From: Candidatus Bipolaricaulota bacterium
Lineage (GTDB): Bacteria; Bipolaricaulota; Bipolaricaulia; UBA7950; UBA9294
Reading direction: 5' to 3'
Length of the DNA stretch: 64,000 nt
Assembly (NCBI GenBank): GCA_028277345.1
Contig: JANQGM010000026.1
Span: forward strand, 124,001 to 188,000
A program made the translations under genes and the position numbers. Below the pieces are notes generated by a model, which saw only the letters and a program-made list of their open reading frames with translations, was not told the DNA's origin and ran no database searches. The number at the start of each line of letters is the position of its first letter. Position 1 is the first letter of the stretch. Below are positions 16,754 through 26,300 of the stretch, one piece after another.

Positions 16754-19207
16754 TTATTTTTGAAGAAACTCACGAGCCACGTCTTTCGGATCCGCGTGCA
16801 AAAGGCGAATCCGGCTCAGCATGTCGTGGACGACCTCATCCGTAATACGCCCGGCCAAGGCGGCGAGCAACTGAGGGATCTCTGCCTGTGTTTCCACCAG
16901 GGTTGAGTGGACGACCATGGCGATAGCGGCTTCTGGGAGCACAGCATCCACGTCGATGATCGCAGTGAATCCTGCGATCGTGAGCGTCTCCTCCAAGTTT
17001 CGAACGAACACGATATCGACGGCGCCGAATTTCAGAAGCGCCTCAACCTCTTCGAGGGCCTCCGACCGCGTCAGCGAGCGGATCGAATCCTGCAACCCGT
17101 ACGTTTCCACGAAGGCATTGAATGCGTCGTCAGAAAAGTCCGAGGTCGCCGCACAACGCAGCGATTCTCCGTTGACACGCGCCCACTCAGCCAGACGCGT
17201 TGCAGTCCAGTCGTCCAACTGATCGGCGATGCGAGAAGAGACGACGGCGCTCCACCCCTCGCGCGCTTCGGTAGTGATGATCAAGGCTTCCTCGGCATCG
17301 GACGCTCCCACTATCGTATCAATGTCGCCGCCCCACCAAATGAGATCAACATCCATCGCTCGTAGCGCGTCCTGAACGCGCTCCTGATCGCCCATCCCGA
17401 TCAAGTCAATCACACGATACCCACCTGCAGCCAGCGCCGATTGGAGAATGCGCCCCAACACGATTCCCAAGTCATTGAGGTCCGTTCCCACGGCAAGCGT
17501 TCCCGTCCAAGCCGATTCATCCAGGTCAACGCCATCGGAGACACGCGCGGTGCTCGAATCACGCACACCGCCGTCTCCCCACCAGTTGCCGGCCGCCTTG
17601 AGTGGCCGCTGGATCGAGTTTTCAATATCGAACGTGCTGTTTTCATAGAAGACGTTGTTGGCGAGAATCGGCTGCGCACCCGATCGATCGCTCTCAATCT
17701 CCAATCCAAGCGACGCCAACACACCCTGTATCTTCTCGATCGAGTCTTGGGAGTGAACGCCAACCTCGTTGCCCTGAACGACGTTTCCCTCAATTCGCAG
17801 ACCTTCATCAAGTTGATAGACAGCGATCCCCGTTTCATTGTCCGAGGTATGGTTGTAACGGAGTCGCTCTGCTGGTACAGCAAGGGCGGCGAGCCCCCAA
17901 CCGCAAGAGCGAAGTGTATTATCAGCAATGTGGTTCTCGCCGGTCGTATTCACCAAAGCCAATCCAGCGACTACACTGCCCGAGACTTCGTTACGCAAGA
18001 GCGTGGTCGCCCTCGCATCAGAAAGCAGAAGCCCGATCTCTCCACCGGAGAGTTCATTGTCTAGAACACGGTGAGCGGCCCCGCCCGATACCCACAACCC
18101 AACCTGTTCACTGTCTTGGATGATATTGCGTAGGATGCGCCCTTCTTCGGAACGGCTCAGGTGAAATCCGACCAGGCAATCCTTCACAACATTCCCGGCC
18201 AACAGGTTTTTGTGGCTGTTGGTCAACTGGATCGCGGTCCCGCGACAGTTCCTGATTCGATTGTAGAGAAGCGCATTCTCCGTGCTTTGGGATAACTGTA
18301 GGCCGCTGCCGCGCCCTTCTTCAACCGAAACCTCAATCAACCGATTTTGGACCGCCTGCTGAAGGTGAATACCGGCGACCACGGGTCGAACGATGTCACA
18401 GGCGACAATCTCAGTCCCAGCTGCGCCATCGACAAGGATTCCGATTCGGGGATCGAGCAATCGAACGTCTTCAACAGAATTCTCACTGGATCCGCGGATC
18501 TCGATGCCGGCAATGGAGGCACCCTCCAGCCTGCCCGCAACAAGGCTGTTATTCGACGAGCCTCCCTCAACGGAGATTCCGACGGCGGTATCCACGAATG
18601 TGATATCCTCGATGCGATTGTAAGAAGACCCCAAGATCCGGATACCGTATTCCGTCATTCCCGTCGCCGTCACGTGCTGGATGCGAGCCCCCCTGGAATC
18701 AACCAACTCCAACCCCGTTCTTCCCTCCTTCATCTCGACATCCGTGAGTTCGCAGTGAGATGCCGTGTTGAGCTGAATGCCGATCGGAGCGGAATGAACA
18801 AGCACATCATCGATCCAACAACGTGCCGCCTCCACGACCACACCGATGCTCTCTGAAGAGACATCAACCCCGCGGAGGGTAACCCCGTCCGCGAGAATGG
18901 AGAGCGCCGGCTCTCCACCCACCCCACGAACCTGAGCCCTGCCATTGTGGCTGGTCAACGTCAGATCGGCGATGTCAATCGAAAGGGGACCGGCGATCGA
19001 GTCGGCGTTCGCATCGAGGACGATGGTCGCGCCCGGCCATGCCTGCTTCAAGGCGTCGCGAAGCGTCGACACATCCTTTGGCACCCAAATGGCGTCTTCG
19101 GGATAATCAGGTGGTAACGTGGGCCAGAACACCACAGCGGCGACGATGATGCCCACGACAGCAAGGCCCAAACTCGCCCCCAGAATCCACTTCGTACGCG
19201 TTTTCAT
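16754..19207 (-). CDS. Beta-helix (NosD-like) protein fused to glycine-betaine-type binding domain
   Basis: An 817-residue protein with one N-terminal membrane anchor (LGASLGLAVVGIIVAAVVFW, about 9-28). A long right-handed parallel beta-helix spans about 45-560, with many turns of the type G-(I/V)-x-(L/I)-x-x-(S/A)-x-x-N-x-(I/L), for example NRIEDITFVDTAVGISVEGG. A C-terminal domain from about 565 onward resembles type II substrate-binding proteins of the OpuAC/ProX class: VGTDLNDLGIVLGRILQSAL, then VDLIWWGGDIDT, and the end ITDEVVHDMLSRI with DPKDVAREFLQK is very like the OsmF/ProX C-terminus. No ABC permease or ATPase is nearby. It may bind glycans and a small osmolyte (inference). Confidence 0.8.
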   Translation of the reverse strand: MKTRTKWILGASLGLAVVGIIVAAVVFWPTLPPDYPEDAIWVPKDVSTLRDALKQAWPGATIVLDANADSIAGPLSIDIADLTLTSHNGRAQVRGVGGEPALSILADGVTLRGVDVSSESIGVVVEAARCWIDDVLVHSAPIGIQLNTASHCELTDVEMKEGRTGLELVDSRGARIQHVTATGMTEYGIRILGSSYNRIEDITFVDTAVGISVEGGSSNNSLVAGRLEGASIAGIEIRGSSENSVEDVRLLDPRIGILVDGAAGTEIVACDIVRPVVAGIHLQQAVQNRLIEVSVEEGRGSGLQLSQSTENALLYNRIRNCRGTAIQLTNSHKNLLAGNVVKDCLVGFHLSRSEEGRILRNIIQDSEQVGLWVSGGAAHRVLDNELSGGEIGLLLSDARATTLLRNEVSGSVVAGLALVNTTGENHIADNTLRSCGWGLAALAVPAERLRYNHTSDNETGIAVYQLDEGLRIEGNVVQGNEVGVHSQDSIEKIQGVLASLGLEIESDRSGAQPILANNVFYENSTFDIENSIQRPLKAAGNWWGDGGVRDSSTARVSDGVDLDESAWTGTLAVGTDLNDLGIVLGRILQSALAAGGYRVIDLIGMGDQERVQDALRAMDVDLIWWGGDIDTIVGASDAEEALIITTEAREGWSAVVSSRIADQLDDWTATRLAEWARVNGESLRCAATSDFSDDAFNAFVETYGLQDSIRSLTRSEALEEVEALLKFGAVDIVFVRNLEETLTIAGFTAIIDVDAVLPEAAIAMVVHSTLVETQAEIPQLLAALAGRITDEVVHDMLSRIRLLHADPKDVAREFLQK

Positions 19208-19288
19208 TGGCCCACCATACCATACCCTTTCTTCAGCCGTCCAGACACAGGCATCTCGGTGCGTGAGAAGGCGTAAATGAAGCGATGC

Positions 19289-19780
19289 TCAATTTGACAT
19301 CATGGTAAAGACGACGGAGATCTCGGGCTCCGGATGGAACGCGCCCTCGGAATCCGCGAGCAATCGATAGTCCACACTGATCTCAAAGACCCCGTTGTCT
19401 CCCTGGGCCAAAACCCGTGGCTGGTGAGTCAGTTCGACGTACTCGCTTCCACGCCGCCTTACCAGAACCCCCGAATCCGTTGGCGTGGCGTCGCTTGCCA
19501 AGCGTGCCTGTATCGTCCATGCCGTGTTACTCACCACGTGTAGACGCACAGCATGCTCCGCTTCAATGTAGCCGCGGGCTTCATCGAGCGGCGTTGGATC
19601 CGGAAAACGAAACGCACGCTCTCCCCCGCCATGCTCGGCATCCGACAACTGCAATGTTTGATAGGGAAGGACCTTCCACTGAGTGCGAACAACCACAGAC
19701 CGTTGAACGGCGAGCGCCGAAACCGCGAGAACCCCAACAAGAAGTGGGATCCAAATCCATCGTTTCGTTCGACTCGTCAT
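19289..19780 (-). CDS. Secreted protein of unknown function
   Basis: A 163-residue protein with a signal peptide or anchor (WIWIPLLVGVLAVSALA, about 8-24) and a beta-rich remainder containing RLHVVSNTAWTIQARL and GVFEISVDYRLL. This looks like a small beta-sandwich, similar in feel to bacterial WxL/DUF11-type surface modules, but I do not recognise the family. GGGGTGA precedes the ATG. It sits in the envelope cluster, 48 bases after the dockerin-like gene and 81 bases before the beta-helix gene, all on the same strand. Confidence 0.7.
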   Translation of the reverse strand: MTSRTKRWIWIPLLVGVLAVSALAVQRSVVVRTQWKVLPYQTLQLSDAEHGGGERAFRFPDPTPLDEARGYIEAEHAVRLHVVSNTAWTIQARLASDATPTDSGVLVRRRGSEYVELTHQPRVLAQGDNGVFEISVDYRLLADSEGAFHPEPEISVVFTMMSN

Positions 19781-19828
19781 ACGTATTCACCCCGTTCGCG
19801 CCGCCAAGAGCGATATCTCGATTCTTCC

Positions 19829-20902
19829 TTACTCGGACGCTGACGAGACGAGGGCGAGAAGCGAGTCGACATCCTCGCGAGTGATCCTGCCATCATTGTT
19901 GAAATCAAAGGCTCGAACGTTGTTCTGAACCGCCGATGATTCCAAGTGCTCGTGAAGAACCTGGGCATCTTCCGGGGACAGCGTGCCATCCCCATTCACA
20001 TCCTCGTACCGCCCGTCCCCGTTCAGGTCACGCGGCAATGCCTCATCGTTACGTAGCGGGGCCAAGGAAAGAGGCGTCACACGAAAGACAGTTTGGCCGC
20101 CCACCAGATACTCCGCTCCGAAATCGAGAACGGCCCGAACCAAATAGAGTCCGGCGTCGATCAGCGGCCACGTTCCGTAAACAGCTTGATGCTTCGAGCG
20201 CCCCGGAAGCACATCAAAGGGGATCAATTCGATTTCGAAGAGATCGTGCCCATCCGCCGATTCGATGGCCACCAGCCCCGTGACCTCCGTCAGCCGAAGG
20301 TCGCCGCCGTTGGCAAAGACAATCTGAACGCCTAGCGGCTGATGTCCAAGAATCTGAACATCCGATATGCGGCCTACCGCAGTTGCCGGATGTACGTTGA
20401 AGAAGATGCGGATCAGGAACTGCCTGACCGGATCGCCCAAGCCCGACCCTGAACCGCTTGACTGAAGATCAATCAATACCCCCGCCCAATAGGTTCCGTG
20501 CACGTCCTCGGGGATCGTTGCCTGCCACGAGACGGTCAGATCTCCATCGGGCGCCAGCACCACCTCCCGATGTGACACCGTCAGCCATGTCGCGCACGAG
20601 CGCCTGACGGTTCCAGGATCCAGAATCTGTGTGGTCCCGTCTTCAGCGACATCCCAGTCGACAACACGGATCGTCCCGGAGACCGCTGTGGCATCCCCAT
20701 TGAAAAGGGTGAACTGATCATCGATCGTCTCAGAGGGTCGTGTGTCGTGAGAGAACTCACTGACCGAGACAGTCACGGCCCCGAGGTTGACGCTCCCTGC
20801 AATCACAGCAGCGAGAAGAAGCGCGCCCCATTTCAAGCTGAAGGGACTGCACGATGAGGCTCCCTCATCCGTCAGACTGGGTCGTCTACTCCGCTCAATC
20901 AT
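19829..20902 (-). CDS. Secreted protein with C-terminal dockerin-like EF-hand pair
   Basis: A 357-residue protein with a signal sequence (WGALLLAAVIAGSVNLGA, about 25-42), then two Ig-like beta domains (about 45-290; SEFSHDTRPSETIDDQFTLF, and a second with GLYLVRAVLDFGAEY). It ends with two Ca-binding loops, DLNGDGRYEDVNGDGTLSPED and FDFNNDGRITREDVDSLL. The spacing of the two loops and the following helices fits a type I dockerin. No cohesin is recognised in the window. It may be a surface module in the same operon as the beta-helix and subtilase genes. Confidence 0.75.
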   Translation of the reverse strand: MIERSRRPSLTDEGASSCSPFSLKWGALLLAAVIAGSVNLGAVTVSVSEFSHDTRPSETIDDQFTLFNGDATAVSGTIRVVDWDVAEDGTTQILDPGTVRRSCATWLTVSHREVVLAPDGDLTVSWQATIPEDVHGTYWAGVLIDLQSSGSGSGLGDPVRQFLIRIFFNVHPATAVGRISDVQILGHQPLGVQIVFANGGDLRLTEVTGLVAIESADGHDLFEIELIPFDVLPGRSKHQAVYGTWPLIDAGLYLVRAVLDFGAEYLVGGQTVFRVTPLSLAPLRNDEALPRDLNGDGRYEDVNGDGTLSPEDAQVLHEHLESSAVQNNVRAFDFNNDGRITREDVDSLLALVSSASE

Positions 20903-20976
20903 CGAATCGCCTGCTTGGGGTCATATCGACGCCAGCTTACCGGATTTGAATCACCGTGAGTAAGCGGGCCTCCCGC

Positions 20977-22647
20977 TTACTGAGGAAGTTCAGCGAGCAC
21001 ATCGTCCAACGGACGCGGCCTGCCGATATGGAATCCCTGCGCGCAATCGACGCCAATCGTTCGCAGAATATCGAGCGTTTCTTCGTCTTCGACGAACTCG
21101 GCGATCGTCTGCTTCCCAAGGCTGCCTGCAAGATGCACCATGGCAGTGACCAGGTGCTTATCGACCGGATCCTTGCTGAGATTGCGAACGAAGCTTCCGT
21201 CGATTTTGAGATAATCGACATCGAGATTCTTCAACTGATAGAACGATGAAAAGCCCATCCCGAAATCATCGAGCGCGAACTCGTAGCCTTGGGATCTCAA
21301 GGTTCGAAGGAAATCTTTGGCGACATGAATATTGTAGATGGCCGCCGTCTCCGTGATCTCAAGAACCAGCCGGACTGGACCGATCACCGTTAGCGCTTCC
21401 TTCTCCGACACCATGGCCAGAAGCTCGGGATCCGTCAGCGATCGTGGAGAGAGGTTGACGGCAAAGGACAATTCCTCTCCGAGAGAGGCATCCCCGAGCA
21501 CCGCCATCACCCTGCGCAACACCCACCGGTCAATATCTCCGGAAAGGCCGAACTGCTCGGCAACGTCAAGAAACGCGCCAGGCGGGATGATTTTTCCTGC
21601 CTTGTCTCGCAGTCGAAGCAAGATCTCGTATCGAATCGTCCGATTCGTGCGGAGGTCCAGAATCGGTTGGGCATAAAGGACGAAGTTGTCGTTTTCCAGG
21701 GCTTCACGAATGACACGCAGCCAGTCGATGCGCGACTCGGGGTTCTCCACCTTCTCATCGTCTGGCGAATACATGACGATACGATTCCTCCCGGCCGCTT
21801 TGGCGCGGTACATCGCCATGTCCGCCTTCATCAGCAACTCGCCGGCCGATGTTCCGTGATCCGGGAAGAGAACGACCCCCATGCTTGAGGTCGAACGAAG
21901 CGACTGCCCCTCAATAACGGCGGTATGTTGGCGGATCGCTTCCAACAGCCGGCCGGCGGCCAACAGAGCTTGATCCACATCCACATTGGGATACAACACA
22001 GCAAATTCATCGCCGCCCAATCGAGCGAGAACATCCGAATCGCGAACCGTTGCCCGCATCCGATGTGAAAGACTGGACAAGAGCTCGTCTCCAGCCTTGT
22101 GTCCAAGGCCGTCATTGATTTCCTTGAAGCCGTCAAGATCCATCCAAAGCAGGGCTCCATGATTGCCATATCGCCGCACCCGAGACAGCTGCCGTTCGAG
22201 GATCGCCCCGAATTCGCGCCGATTCAGCAGCCCCGTCAAGGGATCGTGCGTCGCCAGATGAAGCAGTTGGGCCTCTTCGCGGCGGATGTGCGAGATGTCC
22301 GTTAGGATGCCTTCGTGATAGGCCTCATCGCCGTTTTCTCCCGGCACCCAGCGCGCGTTGAGCACCGCCTGGATCATCGGCCCATCCTTGCCCTTGAGTG
22401 TCACCTCCATGCCTTCGAGATGCTGTTTATCCTTCAGCCCCCGAGAGATGACATCGGCTTCTTTTTCTGAGGCGAGCAGGCCATGAAGCTTCTCATCCAA
22501 CAGCTCGTCCGAGGAATCGTAGCCCAACATTCGAGCCAGGGCCGGATTGACGGTCAAGAACCCGTCTTCCACATCGCACTGGTAAATTCCATTGAGCGCA
22601 TTCTCTACCAAGTGATCGAAACTGCGTTTCACACCATCATTTGACAC
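20977..22647 (-). CDS. PAS-GGDEF-EAL cyclic-di-GMP enzyme
   Basis: A 556-residue cytoplasmic protein: PAS sensor (about 7-125), GGDEF (about 130-295) and EAL (about 310-556), with no membrane helix. GGDEF at 211-215 is intact (ARLGGDEFAVL), so cyclase activity is possible. The EAL domain keeps E341 (as EIL), the Asn of FAVNLSPRSL, EITETA, DDFGMGFSSF and the LKIDGSFVR segment, so phosphodiesterase activity is plausible. The net direction cannot be told from sequence. The start is GTG at 22647 with GAGGAGG upstream. It lies close to a c-di-GMP riboswitch, which makes it a candidate source or sink for that signal. Confidence 0.92.
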   Translation of the reverse strand: MSNDGVKRSFDHLVENALNGIYQCDVEDGFLTVNPALARMLGYDSSDELLDEKLHGLLASEKEADVISRGLKDKQHLEGMEVTLKGKDGPMIQAVLNARWVPGENGDEAYHEGILTDISHIRREEAQLLHLATHDPLTGLLNRREFGAILERQLSRVRRYGNHGALLWMDLDGFKEINDGLGHKAGDELLSSLSHRMRATVRDSDVLARLGGDEFAVLYPNVDVDQALLAAGRLLEAIRQHTAVIEGQSLRSTSSMGVVLFPDHGTSAGELLMKADMAMYRAKAAGRNRIVMYSPDDEKVENPESRIDWLRVIREALENDNFVLYAQPILDLRTNRTIRYEILLRLRDKAGKIIPPGAFLDVAEQFGLSGDIDRWVLRRVMAVLGDASLGEELSFAVNLSPRSLTDPELLAMVSEKEALTVIGPVRLVLEITETAAIYNIHVAKDFLRTLRSQGYEFALDDFGMGFSSFYQLKNLDVDYLKIDGSFVRNLSKDPVDKHLVTAMVHLAGSLGKQTIAEFVEDEETLDILRTIGVDCAQGFHIGRPRPLDDVLAELPQ

Positions 22648-22783
22648 GGGGGTTGCCTCCTCGGATCCACTGCCACCATTATCTCAATCCATAGGGAGGT
22701 CCGCCGGACAGCTGTCTTCTTCAACTCGCACGTTGGGATCAGGAAAGTTTCACACAAACCAGGCACATCGAATGATCGCTCGG

Positions 22784-23101
22784 CTAGATATCCGCCAGCA
22801 TCTCAACGCCAATCGCCGCCAGCCAACACAGGAAGCTCTTCTCGATGTTCGAATCGTAGAACCGCAGCGATTGAGGGCCATGGGCCGTCGTGAAGCGGCC
22901 GATATAGGCCATAATCTCATCCCAATCTTCGGCAGGCATTCCGTCGCGGATCTCTTGAGCCTTGTCCACGCGCAATTTCGTCAGAATGTCCGCGACCGTG
23001 AAGTCCCGCAACTCCGCGATTTGCTCGAAACTGAGATCCCGCCCCTCATCCAGCAGGCTCAAAACGCCTTGAACGAACTTTCTCACTGAACTTCGATACA
23101 T
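22784..23101 (-). CDS. Small alpha-helical protein of unknown function
   Basis: A 105-residue, mostly helical protein without signal peptide or membrane helix: SSVRKFVQGVLSLLDEGRDLSFEQIAELRDFTVADILTKL, then DWDEIMAYIGRF and an unusually Trp/Phe-rich end (FLCWLAAIGVEMLADI). ATG at 23101 is chosen because AAAGGAG precedes it; the longer frame (to 23263) has no site and poor composition. It is divergent from the riboswitch-controlled adhesin, 180 bases from the aptamer, and upstream of the PAS-GGDEF-EAL gene on the same strand. A link to c-di-GMP signalling is possible but not shown. Confidence 0.6.
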   Translation of the reverse strand: MYRSSVRKFVQGVLSLLDEGRDLSFEQIAELRDFTVADILTKLRVDKAQEIRDGMPAEDWDEIMAYIGRFTTAHGPQSLRFYDSNIEKSFLCWLAAIGVEMLADI

Positions 23102-23280
23102 ACCCGCTCCTTTGACCTCGCACTCGGTGTCGCATTCCATCATAGTGAACTCAGCGCCGCTCGCAATTCCAGTGATGGAAAAACGGACCAAGCGGCACCG
23201 AAGAGAGGACAAGATCCTGCACTCTCGTCCGAAATCAGAGGATTCTAGGAATAATCGGCGCATAGCAACCAGCTAAAACC

Positions 23281-23374
23281 GGTAACTGAGAAAGGCAAAC
23301 CGTTCGTGAGAGCGGGACGCAAAGCCACAGACCTACGCGGGCATGATGTCCAACCAGGCCGCTGGGCTGCCACC
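23281..23374 (+). ncRNA. Cyclic-di-GMP-I (GEMM) riboswitch
   Basis: The conserved core is visible: AAAGGCAAACC (23291-23301), a short stem CCGTTC / GAGCGG closed by the GNRA tetraloop GTGA, then GGGACGCAAAGCC (23314-23326). These are the signature blocks of GEMM-I aptamers. The second arm (CAG...GCGG / CCGC...CTG, about 23328-23365) contains ACCTAC in the receptor region. The outer stem can form between GGT at 23281 and ACC at 23372-23374. The RNA ends 15 bases before the GAAGGAGG site of the giant adhesin gene, so translational or nearby transcriptional control by c-di-GMP is likely. I see no intrinsic terminator between aptamer and gene. Confidence 0.9.
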
Positions 23375-23399
23375 CTTGAAAAGGAATGAAGGAGGCGAC

Positions 23400-26300
23400 A
23401 TGTTCAAGGGGCAGAAAGATCGCTCAATCAACCGACGGCCGATCCGATCACGACGTGGGCAAGGCCTATTCATCGTGGGACTGCTTTTCGTGGTCACGGG
23501 GCTCGTTATTCCAGGAAATGCGCAACAGAACAACGTAGAAGTTGTCGTCTGGGATACCGGACCGAGCATTCAAGGAGACGACGGGGCTCTTGTGTCAATT
23601 TCAGGACCCGCGTCCTACGATTTCTACGCCGGCCCCGACGAGAACCAGGAGAATCCCCATTTCCTCTATCTTCCGCCGGGAGACTACTCGTTCACGGTGA
23701 CCGCCGTTTGGCCGCAGCAATCGAATATCGATGGCACAAGCGACCGGTGCAACAGGCGGGGAAGGTGCAAGGACAATGACATCGCGACGTTTTACATCGA
23801 CTTTCGCTCCTACAGCACCCAGCCTAATGCCAGCGATGATTCGGAAATCACCCAGGAAGATACCCCCGTCGATATCTCTGTGATGTCCAATGACGAAGCC
23901 TCGCTTCGCATTACTCTAGACGGCAGCACCGATTCATCCGCAGCGTTTGTCACTGAAACGCTGCGGCGCACGACGGGCCCCGGCCTGTGCTGCGGAGACT
24001 TGGGGTATCCTGAATCTCAAACCTTCGATCTCACGGTTGAAGGAACCTCCGGCGAACTCGACATCGTTTGGGTGAGCAATCCATCGCATGGCACCGCCTC
24101 CGCCAATGCCGATGGAACCATCACCTACACCCCGGACGACGACTATTGTGGATTGGACGAGTTCCAGTACACCATCGAAGATGCCAATGGCACGGACACA
24201 GCAACCGTGCGCATTGAGATCCAATGCGTCAGCGACGCCCCCATCGCAGCGGATGACTCCGCATCCACAGACGAAAACAGCTTCGTCAGCATTGACATCA
24301 CGGCCAATGACGCGGATCCCGACGGCGAGATCGATGCTTCGACCGTCATCATCGTTGATGCTCCCTCAAAGGGCTCGTTGGATATTGCCTCGTCCAGTGG
24401 CATCGTGACCTACACACCGGATGCGGGCGCCTGCGGATCGGACGCCTTCACCTACACGGTCTCGGATTTTGACGGAACCTCGTCCAATGAAGCCCGGGTC
24501 GACATCGACATCGCATGTAACCTGCCTCCGAGGGCCGAGGATGACGATGCGACGACCGATGAAAACTCCTCAGTGGGAATCAGCATTCTCTCGAACGATT
24601 CCGATTCGGACGGCACCTTGGATGCGACCTCCGTGAACATCATCACCGCGCCTGCGTCAGGAGAGCTGAGCATCCATCCCTCGACCGGCGTGATCACCTA
24701 TTCCCCTGAATCCAGCGCCTGCGGCTCCGATATGTTTACCTACACCGTTCAGGATGACGATGGCGCACACTCCAATGAGGCCGTTGTCTCAATCGAGATT
24801 CTCTGTGATGATCCACCGCTTGCCATCGATGATCTCTATTCGGTGGATGAAGGGGGGACGCTGTCCGTCGCGGCGCCTGGAATCCTCAGTAACGACGAAA
24901 CCAGTCCCTGGGAACCGCTGTCCGCCATCCTTGAAAGCGATGTGTCTCACGGCTCACTCACGCTACGATCGGACGGATCGTTCGTCTATGTTCATGATGG
25001 AAGCGAAACCACCTCAGACACATTCCGCTATCGTGGAAACGATGGTACCGAAGACTCCAACCGTGCCACCGTAACCTTGGTGATCGTCCCTGTGAACGAT
25101 CCACCCACGGCCACCGAGGATGTTGGTGAAACAGATGAAGATGAACCGGTCACCCTGTCCGTCCTGGACAACGATAGCGACCCGGACGGAGACGAACTCT
25201 CAGTCGATTGGATTTCGCCGCCATCTCATGGATCAGTCAGAAACGAAGGAAACGCCATCACATACATCCCCGATCCGGACTACCATGGAACGGATTCCTT
25301 CACCTACGGTGTGTCTGATGGAAATGGCGGCTCAGATACTGCCGACGTCGCCATCTCAATCTCCCCGCAGAACGACCCCCCGGTCGCTCAGAATGATTCC
25401 GAAGGGACGGACGAAGATGTTCCCGTCATGATTCGCGTACTGGATAATGACACCGATGTCGACGGCGACAGGTTGTCCATCCAAAGCGTCAACCAGCCCT
25501 CCCATGGCGTCGTTGACATCCGTGGGGACGAGATACGGTACGAGCCTGACAGCGATTTCCATGGAACCGATCAGTTTGAGTACACGGTAAGTGATGGTCA
25601 AGGAGGCACCTCGACGGCCACGGTGACGGTGTTCATCGCTCCGGTGAATGATCCTCCCGTCGCCACGAATGACAGCGCAGAAACGGAAGAGGACCAAGCT
25701 GTTGCCATCGATCTGCTTCGAAACGATTCCGATCCGGATGGAGACGCGTTGGATATTGAGGCCGTCACCCAACCTTCTCACGGCGTCCTGGAAAACCGTG
25801 GCGTCGAGGTCGTTTATACCCCGGATGCCGACTACAACGGACCCGACAGCTTCACCTACACGATCTCGGATGGAAATGGCGGAACGGATCATGCCGAAGC
25901 TACGATTCGGGTTCGTCCCGGCAACGATCCTCCCATCGCGCGGGATGACTCCGCCTCCACCGAGGAAGATATCGGTGTATCGATCAATGTCCTCGTCAAT
26001 GATGAGGACATTGATGGGGATACGCTCACCATCATCGAGACAAGCGATCCCGCGCATGGCGTCTTGACCCTCGCAGGCGAGTCCATTCGCTATCAGCCGA
26101 ATCCGGATTTCGCCGGGCTCGACGAATTCACCTACACCATTGCGGATGAAGATGACGAAACAGCGACCGCCATTGTGTCGCTGCTCGTCGCTCCGGTGAA
26201 CGATCCCCCTCGCGCTGAAAACGATGAGGCGAGCACCTCTGAGGATACAAGCGTAGACGTTTTCCTCCTGAACAATGACGGTGACCCCGACGGAGATTTG

